From: Synergistaceae bacterium
GTDB lineage: Bacteria; Synergistota; Synergistia; Synergistales; Synergistaceae
Reading direction: 5' to 3'
Assembly (NCBI GenBank): GCA_031289955.1
Contig: JAITOL010000151.1
Coordinates: forward strand, 1-35,472
DNA: 35,472 nucleotides
Part shown: positions 1-6,959 of the stretch, piece by piece
Layout of the letters: each line of letters starts with the position of its first letter
Position numbering within the stretch: position 1 is the stretch's first letter
Made by a program: the position numbers and the translations under genes
The notes under the pieces: generated by a model
Told to the model about the DNA's origin: nothing
The model's database searches: none
The model's input: the letters and a program-made list of their open reading frames with translations, nothing else

Positions 1-22
1 ATTGATGAAGCGAGGTGTGAAG

Positions 23-997
23 ATGCGCGAAAAATGTGCGTGCTTGTGGTTTATGTTGGTTTTGACGATCCTGTGGCCGGCGTTATTTGTATTGCCTTGC
101 GCGGCGTCGGATGCGGAAACAGTGCTGCTGCCGAGCAGGTTCGACGGCGAAGGCGCTTCAGCTCCTATGGACGACGCATCGAAAATGGTGGAAGAGTGGC
201 TGAGGGCTACGGGCGCGGCGCCCGTGGAAGATGGTTCGTCCCCTTCGCGCCCCTACATGATAAACAGGGCGCGGCGCGATTTCCAGTTCGGCGTAACGCG
301 GCCCGAAATACTTTGCAGGACCGGGATGATAACCGATATCGAGCTCGAACCGGGCGAACGGGTGGAGAACTTCAGCATATCCGACGGACGGGAGTGGTCC
401 GTATCCGCCGCCTGGAACGGCGATTTGGGCAATCTGGTGACCCATATACTGCTGCGGCCGTTCTTTCCAGGATTGAAAACAAACCTCGCGATCTCTACGG
501 ACCGCAGAACCTATTCCATGGATCTATCGTCGAGTCTCGACGGCCTCCACATGGCCTACGTAGGATTCAAATACCCTGAGACTGTAAAACACGAGGCAGA
601 ACCGATTCCGCCAGGGCGTTACCGCGACCTGCTCGCAAGATACGGCATCATCGACGACGGCGGCAGCGAAAAAACGGCGGAGTCAAAGCGCGTCGACGCC
701 GCCGACCTGAACTTCTCATACTCGATAAAGCCGCTCGGCGGCGGGCATAAAAAAATAACCTGGACGCCAAAGTCCGTCTACGATTCGGACGGCCGGACGT
801 TCTTCGTCATGCCAGGCGACGCGAAAAAAGCCATGGGACAACCCTCGCTGTTTGTAATTAGAAACGGCGAACGGATACCCACTCCGCTCAAAGCGTCGAA
901 AAACGGTCTTCTGATGACGGAGACGGTCTTCGATGAAGCGTCGTTGAAACTGGGCGGCGACGAGGTGTCGATCATAAGGCTCCGACAGGGGAATTGA
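23..997 (+). CDS. trbG: TrbG/VirB9-family P-type conjugative transfer protein
   Basis: Predicted periplasmic component of a type IV secretion/conjugation channel of the TrbG/VirB9/CagX family, which sits with VirB7 and VirB10-like proteins in the outer-membrane core complex. The start at 23 is chosen because GAGG (12-15) lies 7 bases upstream and the product then opens with a basic tip, a hydrophobic signal segment (about residues 8-28) and an Ala-rich cleavage region. The N-terminal half has the VirB9-like beta-rich region; the C-terminal part carries the characteristic block where a Lys-Lys-Ile-Thr-Trp stretch leads to FDEASL near the end. The length of 324 residues suits the family. It stands alone: the expected neighbour trbI does not follow, and a terminator comes about 100 bases later. 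An in-frame open stretch (998-1081) follows the stop. This is likely the edge of a conjugative element. Confidence 0.8.
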   Translation: MREKCACLWFMLVLTILWPALFVLPCAASDAETVLLPSRFDGEGASAPMDDASKMVEEWLRATGAAPVEDGSSPSRPYMINRARRDFQFGVTRPEILCRTGMITDIELEPGERVENFSISDGREWSVSAAWNGDLGNLVTHILLRPFFPGLKTNLAISTDRRTYSMDLSSSLDGLHMAYVGFKYPETVKHEAEPIPPGRYRDLLARYGIIDDGGSEKTAESKRVDAADLNFSYSIKPLGGGHKKITWTPKSVYDSDGRTFFVMPGDAKKAMGQPSLFVIRNGERIPTPLKASKNGLLMTETVFDEASLKLGGDEVSIIRLRQGN

Positions 998-1095
998 CAT
1001 AAACGGCAGGTAAGTTTTGCCAACCTCATACCAAGAGACGCGACACCACAGGCTGCCTTGGTTCAGCAACAAAATGAATAATACGAGTAGATCTG

Positions 1096-1132
1096 TCCCC
1101 TTGCGGCGCAAAGATCGCAAGGGGGATTTTTT
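1096..1132 (+). terminator. Rho-independent terminator after trbG
   Basis: A perfect GC-rich stem, TCCCCTTGCG pairing with CGCAAGGGGGA, encloses a short loop and is followed directly by six T residues (1127-1132). It ends transcription arriving from the trbG side and insulates the promoter at 1328. Confidence 0.9.
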
Positions 1133-1242
1133 GTCAAATGTGGGACATCTCTGCCCAATGTGTTCGGGGCAATAGAGAAATTCTCTGAGGATATTGACGT
1201 GACAGCGAATCACAATGACTTAATTCTTGGAGAAGCAAATAT

Positions 1243-1323
1243 ATCTATTTCGTTATTTATTTATCTATTTAGTTATTTAAATTATTATTTAGTTATTTAT
1301 TTCGTTATTTAGTTATTTAGTTT
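1243..1323. repeat. AT-rich degenerate tandem repeat with a 20-base period
   Basis: The octamer GTTATTTA begins at 1252, 1272, 1292 and 1312, exactly 20 bases apart, with one extra copy at 1304. The units between are degenerate combinations of TTATTTA and TATTTA. The tract ends five bases before the -35 box at 1328. A spacing close to two helical turns on one DNA face is compatible with iterated protein binding, intrinsic curvature or an UP-like activating element. Slippage of the units could alter promoter strength, but this is inference. Confidence 0.7.
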
Positions 1324-1327
1324 GTTG

Positions 1328-1357
1328 TTGACATGAAATGATAACATATAATAATAT
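1328..1357 (+). promoter_or_regulatory. Candidate sigma-70 promoter of the biosynthetic operon
   Basis: A perfect -35 hexamer TTGACA (1328-1333) is followed after 18 bases by TAATAT (1352-1357). An overlapping TATAAT (1347-1352) exists but with a spacer of only 13. The predicted start site is about 1363-1366, giving a leader of roughly 205 bases before the first precursor gene, or a leaderless message for the mini-ORF at 1363. Within the leader, CGTACA (1492-1497) and TGTACG (1508-1513) could form a small hairpin. Confidence 0.6.
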
Positions 1358-1362
1358 ATGCC

Positions 1363-1491
1363 ATGGAAAACATCGGCGATGAGGATATTGATGCTGTGAG
1401 TGGGCGCATATTTTGTTCGTCGCGCAGAGGTTCTTGTATCCAGATTGACAACCGTTCCAGGGTGAACGCTGCGGAGACGGTGTGGAATTAG
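1363..1491 (+). CDS. Possible 42-residue peptide with a Nif11-like DEDIDAVSG motif
   Basis: A short open frame begins MENIGDEDIDAVSG and continues with a Cys- and Arg-containing tail (two Cys spaced seven apart, at residues 18 and 25). The start resembles the last part of a Nif11 leader, where acidic residues precede a VAGG or VSGG cleavage site; the four full precursors in this window end their leaders with ELEAVAGG or ELESVAGG. No ribosome binding site precedes it and the ATG lies at the predicted transcription start, so leaderless translation or no translation are both possible. Upstream in frame there is a stop at 1342, so no full leader exists. It could be a decayed precursor, a minimal one, or chance. 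Confidence 0.3.
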   Translation: MENIGDEDIDAVSGRIFCSSRRGSCIQIDNRSRVNAAETVWN

Positions 1492-1571
1492 CGTACATCC
1501 GCTAGGTTGTACGGGGTATGCCGCATTAACTGCCCTAAAGTAGCGGTAAAAAATAAAGGGAGGTTTTACGA

Positions 1572-1898
1572 ATGAGCAAGTTTACCGATTTTTATAAGAA
1601 GGTCACAACCGACAAAGCGCTTGCAACCGAGTTCACCGCGATAATGAAGGCTCACAACGTCAAAGAGGGCGCGACATTCACGGATCTGGACGACGCAACG
1701 TTGATGGCACTCGAGCCGCTAAGCAAGAAGGCGGGTTTCGCCTTCACGCTCGCTGAAGCGAAGGAATATCTGTCGAAAAAAAGCGGCGACGAGATGTCCG
1801 AGGACGAACTCGAAGCAGTGGCCGGCGGCAAGGGCACACAAACGCAAACGAGCTGCGGAGTTGCCGGTACGACAATTACTATGGACTTTCACCTCTAA
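1572..1898 (+). CDS. Nif11-class RiPP precursor peptide 1
   Basis: Substrate peptide of 108 residues. The 86-residue leader opens MSKFTDFYKK, has the helical Nif11-type body (alternating Leu/Ala and acidic residues) and ends DELEAVAGG, a double-Gly site of the type cut by C39 peptidase exporters. The 22-residue core starts KG, is rich in Thr and Gly, has one Cys and ends in DFHL. GGGAGG (1558-1563) lies 8 bases before the ATG. It is the first full gene of the operon and is separated from the next gene by a 345-base spacer with a large hairpin, an arrangement that could let the precursor be made in excess of the enzymes. The core differs from those of the three downstream precursors except for the Lys just after the Gly-Gly. 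Confidence 0.9.
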   Translation: MSKFTDFYKKVTTDKALATEFTAIMKAHNVKEGATFTDLDDATLMALEPLSKKAGFAFTLAEAKEYLSKKSGDEMSEDELEAVAGGKGTQTQTSCGVAGTTITMDFHL

Positions 1899-2095
1899 TT
1901 AATCAAACCTCACAGTTCCAAATAGCCCCTCGCACCATGACAAAGCAATAGTCGGCAGAATATAAAAATTTCATGTGGCCGCTTGCGTCCATTTTTTCTG
2001 AATCGCTTTGACGAGCTGGTGGCTATGTTGTCTGAACTCAGCTCAGAAGCTCGACCTTGTACCAACATCTGTGAACTCTGTGTCAGTCGGTTCAA
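1899..2095. other. Spacer with no convincing gene; possible coding debris
   Basis: The spacer between precursor 1 and the GNAT gene holds no complete gene. One plus-strand frame (about 1962-2123) is open for roughly 50 codons and includes LSELSSEARP and ELCVSRFKAR, but it has no ribosome binding site and no start codon giving a sensible product. It may be a degraded mobile-element or gene fragment. I see no promoter of quality comparable to that at 1328. Confidence 0.3.
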
Positions 2096-2159
2096 GGCAA
2101 GGAACTCCTTTGGTTTTAAACTTTAATCGAGTTAATTATGACCAAAGAGAGTCCTTGCC
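2096..2159 (+). repeat. Long inverted repeat / hairpin between precursor 1 and the GNAT gene
   Basis: The arms are 2096-2114 and 2141-2159. GGCAAGGA pairs with TCCTTGCC (8 bp), CTC with GAG (3 bp) and CTTTGGT with ACCAAAG (7 bp). Only single A bulges at 2104 and 2148 interrupt the stem, giving 18 base pairs around a 26-base AT-rich loop. No T-run follows immediately, so it is not a classical terminator. It could be a processing site or attenuator that sets precursor against enzyme levels, or the paired ends of a small mobile-element remnant. Confidence 0.65.
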
Positions 2160-2243
2160 GTTATTATTTTGCTGGTTATTATCGATTTGTTATGACATGG
2201 TTATTTTACGTTGCGCACAGAGAATATCGGAGGGAAAATTAGT

Positions 2244-3176
2244 TTGAAGGCTACCGCGACGACCACAGGGGTCAACATACGGAAAATATCGCCTGACGAG
2301 TTTTACGAAATATATGGTGATGTAAACCGCAGGGCTCTTTACTACATCAGGAACATAGGTAAGGATGGGTTCGTCTTATCTTCTTTCGATGAATACGATC
2401 CTATGGGCTATCTCATTTGCAGAGCGGATCGCAGCGCAAACAGACTCTTAGCGCAAATTGTAAACGTGCTGGATAAATATCGTTTATGCGGGACATGCTC
2501 CCGGTTACTCAGCGAGGCGGAGACAATTTGCGGCGAAATACGCTTGGAAGCTGTAAAGATCTGCGTTGCTGGAAACGATCCAGGGTGTGGCTTTATAAGC
2601 GATTTTTTGATAAGAAAAGAGTACGCGATAACGGACAAAGTGCGGATATTCCGTTGTGGTGAACAGGACTACCGAGGTTGGGATGAATATATGGCGCGCA
2701 CTGGCGGCAGGCTCATTCGGTGGCTGGAGGAGGATGGTTTCAGCGCCGTGACGTTCGAAAATGCCAAAGACGCGGTAATGACGGAACTTCGCGAGTCTGC
2801 CTCGAATGAATTCGGGAACAATCTTGAAATATCGCCCTTTCTTGATGGCGAGGGCTGCAACATTTTGAGGTCTGTAAGTTCGGTCGCGCTGAAGGAAGAA
2901 CATCCGGTCGCGTATTGCCTCGTTACCGGCCCCGATGTCGTGAGCGCGGTATTCGAGCAAATATCTGTAGCGAAGGCGTACAAGAACACAGGCGTTTTAC
3001 TGCTGACTATAGCCGAATCGATGCGGCGCTTCAAGGAATTTGGATACAGGAGGGCCGCGTATGCTATTTACGACAGCAACACCTCCGCGCTCGCCTTCGC
3101 GAGAAAAATTTTATACAGGATGACAAGCGTCGAAAAAATACAGCTCAATTTCGAAAAAAAAATAGGCAGAATATAA
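2244..3176 (+). CDS. Tandem-GNAT N-acyltransferase, likely precursor-peptide lipidation enzyme
   Basis: Predicted cytoplasmic acyltransferase of 310 residues. The TTG at 2244 is chosen because GGAGGG (2229-2234) sits 9 bases upstream; the only earlier candidate (TTG at 2211) has no such site. Two GNAT-like halves can be seen: a diverged one (about residues 15-145, ending in a FLIRKEY strand) and a better conserved C-terminal one (about 215-295). The latter has the acyl-donor-binding strand-loop-helix region around AKAYKNTGVLLL and the terminal DSNTSALAFARKILY helix. It directly precedes the ACP gene, so acyl-ACP is the probable donor and a Nif11 precursor the probable acceptor. GNAT-type enzymes acylate RiPP peptides in the goadvionin and selidamide pathways (known); the role here is inferred. 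A different GNAT substrate or self-immunity by acetylation are alternatives. Confidence 0.75.
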   Translation: MKATATTTGVNIRKISPDEFYEIYGDVNRRALYYIRNIGKDGFVLSSFDEYDPMGYLICRADRSANRLLAQIVNVLDKYRLCGTCSRLLSEAETICGEIRLEAVKICVAGNDPGCGFISDFLIRKEYAITDKVRIFRCGEQDYRGWDEYMARTGGRLIRWLEEDGFSAVTFENAKDAVMTELRESASNEFGNNLEISPFLDGEGCNILRSVSSVALKEEHPVAYCLVTGPDVVSAVFEQISVAKAYKNTGVLLLTIAESMRRFKEFGYRRAAYAIYDSNTSALAFARKILYRMTSVEKIQLNFEKKIGRI

Positions 3177-3221
3177 ATTTAAAGTGCTCAGGGATGCCTT
3201 ATCGAGGGATGGTGATATGTG

Positions 3222-3509
3222 ATGGCTGATCTTTCCGGCCTCGAAGGGAAAATAGCTCGGAAGATAGTAGAAAGGCTTGAATTGACCGATATGGACGCGG
3301 ATTCGATATCTGAGGACGCTTCGCTCTTTGAATCCGTGAAGGGAGAGGGCGAAAATATAGGTCTCGATTCCGTTGACGGGCTCGAACTTGTTGTTCTGAT
3401 CTATGAGGAGTGGGGTATAAAGGTGAACGCGAACGACATGCCAAACCTCACGACCATAAGGCGCATAGCTGATTATATCAGGAAATGCTCCGGAGACGCC
3501 AATAAATGA
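3222..3509 (+). CDS. Acyl carrier protein dedicated to the cluster
   Basis: Small acidic four-helix carrier of 95 residues that holds the growing acyl chain on a phosphopantetheine arm. The attachment Ser is in GLDSVDGLEL (about residue 51), the usual DSxxxxEL context; the loop before it is longer than in primary-metabolism AcpP. The C-terminal helix ends with TTIRRIADYI, a common ACP ending. The ATG at 3222 is preferred over the GTG at 3219; GAGGG (3204-3208) and GGTG (3211-3214) lie upstream. Its stop overlaps the start of the ketosynthase gene (ATGA), which indicates translational coupling. No phosphopantetheinyl transferase gene lies in the window, so activation must rely on the host enzyme. 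Confidence 0.88.
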   Translation: MADLSGLEGKIARKIVERLELTDMDADSISEDASLFESVKGEGENIGLDSVDGLELVVLIYEEWGIKVNANDMPNLTTIRRIADYIRKCSGDANK

Positions 3510-4708
3510 ACCGAGCCGCTAAAAGGACTGCTATAACTGGGATTGGGGTTGTCGCTTCCAATGGGCGAGGGCGGGACGTTTTTTTTAAAAGCTGTTCGGA
3601 AGGCTTGACCGGGTTTGTAGAGTGTAAACTTTTTTCTACGGAAAAACTCTCGACCAGGCAATTCGGCGAAATCAGCGGCGATTTTCCGCCCGCCTCCGCC
3701 TCGCCGACCTGCGATACCAGGTTGAAGTCGCTTGCCCGAGAAGCCCTCGCGGAAGCGATGAGCGACGGTGGCCTCAACAGAGCGCAAATAGCGGCGCTGG
3801 GAACGAGGGCATGGCTGTGCTTCGGAACGCTACTGGCCACAACGGATCCCATAATGGAATACGCGACGGCGAAAAAATCGGGGAAAACCCTCCCTGGATA
3901 TCTGGAGAATATCAACGACTATTTGCCCCATCTCCGCGATCTGTGCGGCGTAAAGGGCGCATCCTTCGTGAGTTCGGCTGCCTGTGCCGCCAGTACGATG
4001 GCGGCCGGAATGGCATACGACTTCATCGGAAATGGGATGTGCGATCTTTGTGTCGTTGGCGGCGCCGATCCCCTGACCAAGATGGCAGCCTACGGATTTC
4101 ACTCCCTTAAATTGCTGAGCGGAGGCTTGTGCAATCCATTCGACGAGAACCGCGACGGAATAAACATAGGGGAAGGTGCGGCATTTTTTATCTTCGAGGA
4201 GTACGAGGCCGCATTGTCGCGCGGCGCGCGCATATACGCCGAAGTTATGGGCTATGGGCTCGCGAACGACGCGTATCACGTGACAAGCCCCGATCCTGAG
4301 GGACTCGGCGTGATACACGCTATGAAGGAATCTCTGCGCGAAGCCGGACTCGTCGCTGGGGATGTGTCCCACGTGAACGCTCACGGCACAGGAACGCCAA
4401 TAAACGATCAGATGGAACTCCAGGCCATTGAAAAATTGTACGGCGACGCAAAAAAACCAAGCATAACTTCGACGAAGGCGCTCATCGGTCACTGCATGGG
4501 GGCATCCGGAGCTATTGAGCTTGCCGCCCTCGTCATGGCAGTGAAAAACCAGGCGTATATGCCGCTGCCGAACCTCGAACGCCCGATAGAGACTGATTGT
4601 TTCATCGACTCAGTCGCGTGCCCCTATGAGATTAATTATGGCGTTTCTAATTCATACGCTTTCGCCGGCAATATCGCGAGTGTCCTCGTGGGGAGATCTG
4701 AGAGATGA
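3506..4708 (+). CDS. Beta-ketoacyl-ACP synthase (FabF-like, catalytically complete)
   Basis: Condensing enzyme of 400 residues that extends an acyl chain with malonyl-ACP by decarboxylative Claisen condensation. The complete Cys-His-His triad is visible: Cys160 in SSAACAAS, His293 in NAHGTGT and His329 in ALIGHCMGASGA, at positions close to those of FabF. The thiolase fold opens with TAITGIGVVASNG. It is coupled by ATGA overlaps to the ACP gene upstream and the dehydratase gene downstream. The next condensing-type protein in the operon lacks the triad, so this is probably the active half of a KS/KS-like heterodimer, as in type II polyketide and aryl polyene systems. A simple FabF homodimer is the alternative. 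Confidence 0.9.
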   Translation: MNRAAKRTAITGIGVVASNGRGRDVFFKSCSEGLTGFVECKLFSTEKLSTRQFGEISGDFPPASASPTCDTRLKSLAREALAEAMSDGGLNRAQIAALGTRAWLCFGTLLATTDPIMEYATAKKSGKTLPGYLENINDYLPHLRDLCGVKGASFVSSAACAASTMAAGMAYDFIGNGMCDLCVVGGADPLTKMAAYGFHSLKLLSGGLCNPFDENRDGINIGEGAAFFIFEEYEAALSRGARIYAEVMGYGLANDAYHVTSPDPEGLGVIHAMKESLREAGLVAGDVSHVNAHGTGTPINDQMELQAIEKLYGDAKKPSITSTKALIGHCMGASGAIELAALVMAVKNQAYMPLPNLERPIETDCFIDSVACPYEINYGVSNSYAFAGNIASVLVGRSER

Positions 4709-5148
4709 CTGGCCCGATCAACAGGGACGGAGTCATGAAGGCGCTTCCGCACAGAGGCGCGATGCTGATGATAGATTGCGTGACAGAGCTTGAATATGGG
4801 CGTATGGCGATTGGATACAAGGATATTGGGGAGAGGGAGTTTTGGTGCGACGGCCACTTCCCCGGCGAGCCGATATTTCCCGGAGTGCTAGTGATAGAGA
4901 TTATGGCTCAAATATCGGCCATGGCATTTTACAGGGAGGACGAGCCCGCAACAAAACTATACCTGGCCAAGGTCGACAGCGTCAAATTTTTGTCGAAGGT
5001 GACGCCGAACTGCCGTCTTTTCGCCGAGGCTGCATTGGATGTTGAAGGCGCCGGATTTTTCAGGCTGAAGTGCAGAGCGTTCATGGAAGGTAAGGACGTA
5101 GCGGTCGGAACGCTGACGTGCTATATCAGACGAGATAACAAAGAATGA
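4705..5148 (+). CDS. 3-hydroxyacyl-ACP dehydratase (FabZ-like hot-dog fold)
   Basis: Dehydratase of 147 residues that removes water from 3-hydroxyacyl-ACP to give a trans-2-enoyl chain. The catalytic His51 lies in GHFPGEPIFPGV and the catalytic Glu65 in VLVIEIMAQ, with the 14-residue spacing and Glu typical of FabZ rather than FabA, whose equivalent is Asp. The early LPHRGAMLMID block is also typical. The start overlaps the KS stop and its own stop overlaps the next start (ATGA both times). No enoyl reductase is encoded nearby, so if the set acts iteratively the double bonds may remain. Confidence 0.9.
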   Translation: MTGPINRDGVMKALPHRGAMLMIDCVTELEYGRMAIGYKDIGEREFWCDGHFPGEPIFPGVLVIEIMAQISAMAFYREDEPATKLYLAKVDSVKFLSKVTPNCRLFAEAALDVEGAGFFRLKCRAFMEGKDVAVGTLTCYIRRDNKE

Positions 5149-6215
5149 TCGATTTCAAGACAGCGATAAACGGAATAGGAATGATAAGTGCGGCCGGGAC
5201 GGATGTTAAATTCTTGAGCAAACGTTTGAACGGCGATGGCCTCGGTTGGCGCGTCACGAAACAATCGCGTGAGACAGTGTTTGATGCTGGCGTTCCAGCA
5301 CAAAAACTGAGAAGAGTGAATCGCTACTCCAGACTTGCGGTTGCGGCTGCCGTTCAGTCGTTGCGCGATGCTGGAGAATCGGGCAGAACCGCCGATCCAT
5401 TTCGCGGCGGAACCATCTTCACTACGGGATATGGTTCGATGTCGTCTAACGTAGCCTTCTGCCTGTCCGTGGCCGAGGGGGAACCGGATCTGTGCGGCCC
5501 GTCTCTTTTCTCTGGCACAGTCGCGAACGCCTGCGTCGGCCAGGTCTGCATCCAATTGAACATGAAGGGGCCGAGCACCGTTTTGATAGGAGGCAATATT
5601 TTCCTTTACTCGAAGTTACTCCTGGAAATGGACAGGGCGGATGTCATCTTCGCCGGCGCGGTCGAGGAGTACGATGCGGATTTATTCGCGTCTCTCGAAA
5701 AAAATGAGATCGCCTCAGGCGTATGCATCAATGAAGCTACGGTCGTATTCGCGCTCGGGCAAAGGAATGAAGCTTCGCGCTGCCTGGTCGGTGAAAGTTC
5801 GGTCTCAGCTCTCAGCGGATACCCCCTCGTAAAGAGGCTTAGTGACGAGGAGTCGGAAATGAGTATGAGACTGGCGTTGCGGGAATGTCTTGATAAAAAC
5901 GGCGGCGCCGATGTCGTTTTGTCCTCCGCGAACGGATCGTATTTCGACGAGATTGAAGCCCGCGCCATCGCGGTTGAAGCGCCATATGCAGAGGTCGCGC
6001 ACGGCGTGAAGGGATTTTTCGGAGAGACTATGGGGGCGGCGTTTTCCATGAACGTTGCGGCAGGTGCGCTCTGTTTGACGGATCGCTGTTTCGCGGAGGG
6101 GCTTGGCGTGTCGCGCGCTCCGGATAAAATTCTGGCAGCAGGATACGACCCGATAGGAAACTATAATTGTATCGTTTTGTCTAAGAACGGACGGGGTGAC
6201 GATGGGACTGCTTGA
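5145..6215 (+). CDS. Ketosynthase-like protein without catalytic triad (chain-length-factor-like)
   Basis: Thiolase-fold protein of 356 residues, about 45 shorter than the active KS. It keeps landmarks of the fold: AINGIGMISAAGT at the start, GTIFTTGYGSM in the first half, and KGFFGETMGAA near the end. The nucleophile position is occupied by Asn (about residue 151 in LIGGNIF), the first His motif reads SSANGS, and the second His is Glu in FFGETMGA. It therefore cannot condense on its own. Clustered next to an active KS, ACP, KR and DH, it is best read as the non-catalytic partner that shapes chain length, as chain-length factors do in type II PKS. A decarboxylase role is less likely without any triad residue. 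A degenerating duplicate is an alternative, but the frame is intact and coupled on both sides. Confidence 0.78.
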   Translation: MIDFKTAINGIGMISAAGTDVKFLSKRLNGDGLGWRVTKQSRETVFDAGVPAQKLRRVNRYSRLAVAAAVQSLRDAGESGRTADPFRGGTIFTTGYGSMSSNVAFCLSVAEGEPDLCGPSLFSGTVANACVGQVCIQLNMKGPSTVLIGGNIFLYSKLLLEMDRADVIFAGAVEEYDADLFASLEKNEIASGVCINEATVVFALGQRNEASRCLVGESSVSALSGYPLVKRLSDEESEMSMRLALRECLDKNGGADVVLSSANGSYFDEIEARAIAVEAPYAEVAHGVKGFFGETMGAAFSMNVAAGALCLTDRCFAEGLGVSRAPDKILAAGYDPIGNYNCIVLSKNGRGDDGTA

Positions 6216-6939
6216 AGGGAAGAGGGCCATAATCACCGGAGGTTCAAGGGGGATAGGCCTCGCATGTGTCAAGTCCTTTTTGGCGGAAGGGGCAAGCGTT
6301 GCCGCCACTTACAATTCAGCGGAGGGAGGACTACTGGAGCTTGTGGAAGGCGAGTACAGCGAACGCGTGTCGGTTCACAGGCTCGATATACGCGACAAAA
6401 GCGCAGTCGAAAGAATATCATCCGAGATGACCGAACTTCTGGGCGGTCTGGACATCCTCGTGAACAACGCCGGCGTGAGCCGCCCATCTCTTTTCATGAC
6501 AATTACGGACGAGCAGTGGGATGAAGTTTTACAAACGAACATATGCGGCGCGTATCTAATGCTGAAACAACTGCTATTCCCCATGATGTCCAAGAAAAGG
6601 GGTTCTGTGATAAACGTGGCTTCTGTGAATGGCCTTCGGGCTAATCCAGGGCAGGCAGCTTACTCCGCGTCGAAAGCCGCTCTGATAAGCCTGACTCAAA
6701 CGCTTTCGAGGGAACTAGCCGGCAGAGGGATTCGATTCAACGCTGTGGCGCCTGGGTATGTAGAGACGGATATGACGTCGGCAATTCCGGCGAAACAGCG
6801 CGAGGAATTCATAAAACAGATTCCGATGAAGCGCTTTGGACTTGTAGCCGAAGTAGCTGATGCAGTGACGTTCCTCGCGAGCGACAGGGCGAGTTATATA
6901 ACCGGACAGACGCTCATCGTGGATGGCGGCCTGTGCTGA
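6202..6939 (+). CDS. 3-oxoacyl-ACP reductase (FabG-like short-chain dehydrogenase)
   Basis: NAD(P)H-dependent ketoreductase of 245 residues that turns the 3-ketoacyl product of the KS into a 3-hydroxyacyl-ACP. The classical SDR set is complete: TGGSRGIG (residues 12-19) for cofactor binding, NNAG (88-91), Ser141 and Tyr154-x3-Lys158 in AYSASKAA for catalysis, and the FabG ending TGQTLIVDGG. The start at 6202 overlaps the previous gene by 14 bases; a GTG at 6196 is an alternative. The stop lies 20 bases before the second precursor gene, which shows that the acyl-chain genes and peptide genes form one operon. Confidence 0.92.
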   Translation: MGLLEGKRAIITGGSRGIGLACVKSFLAEGASVAATYNSAEGGLLELVEGEYSERVSVHRLDIRDKSAVERISSEMTELLGGLDILVNNAGVSRPSLFMTITDEQWDEVLQTNICGAYLMLKQLLFPMMSKKRGSVINVASVNGLRANPGQAAYSASKAALISLTQTLSRELAGRGIRFNAVAPGYVETDMTSAIPAKQREEFIKQIPMKRFGLVAEVADAVTFLASDRASYITGQTLIVDGGLC

Positions 6940-6959
6940 TATTTTAAGGAGGGATCATA

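Noticed and set aside
1243-1323. CRISPR array
   Set aside because: Units are AT-rich, degenerate, 20 bases in period and without distinct spacers; no cas genes are present.
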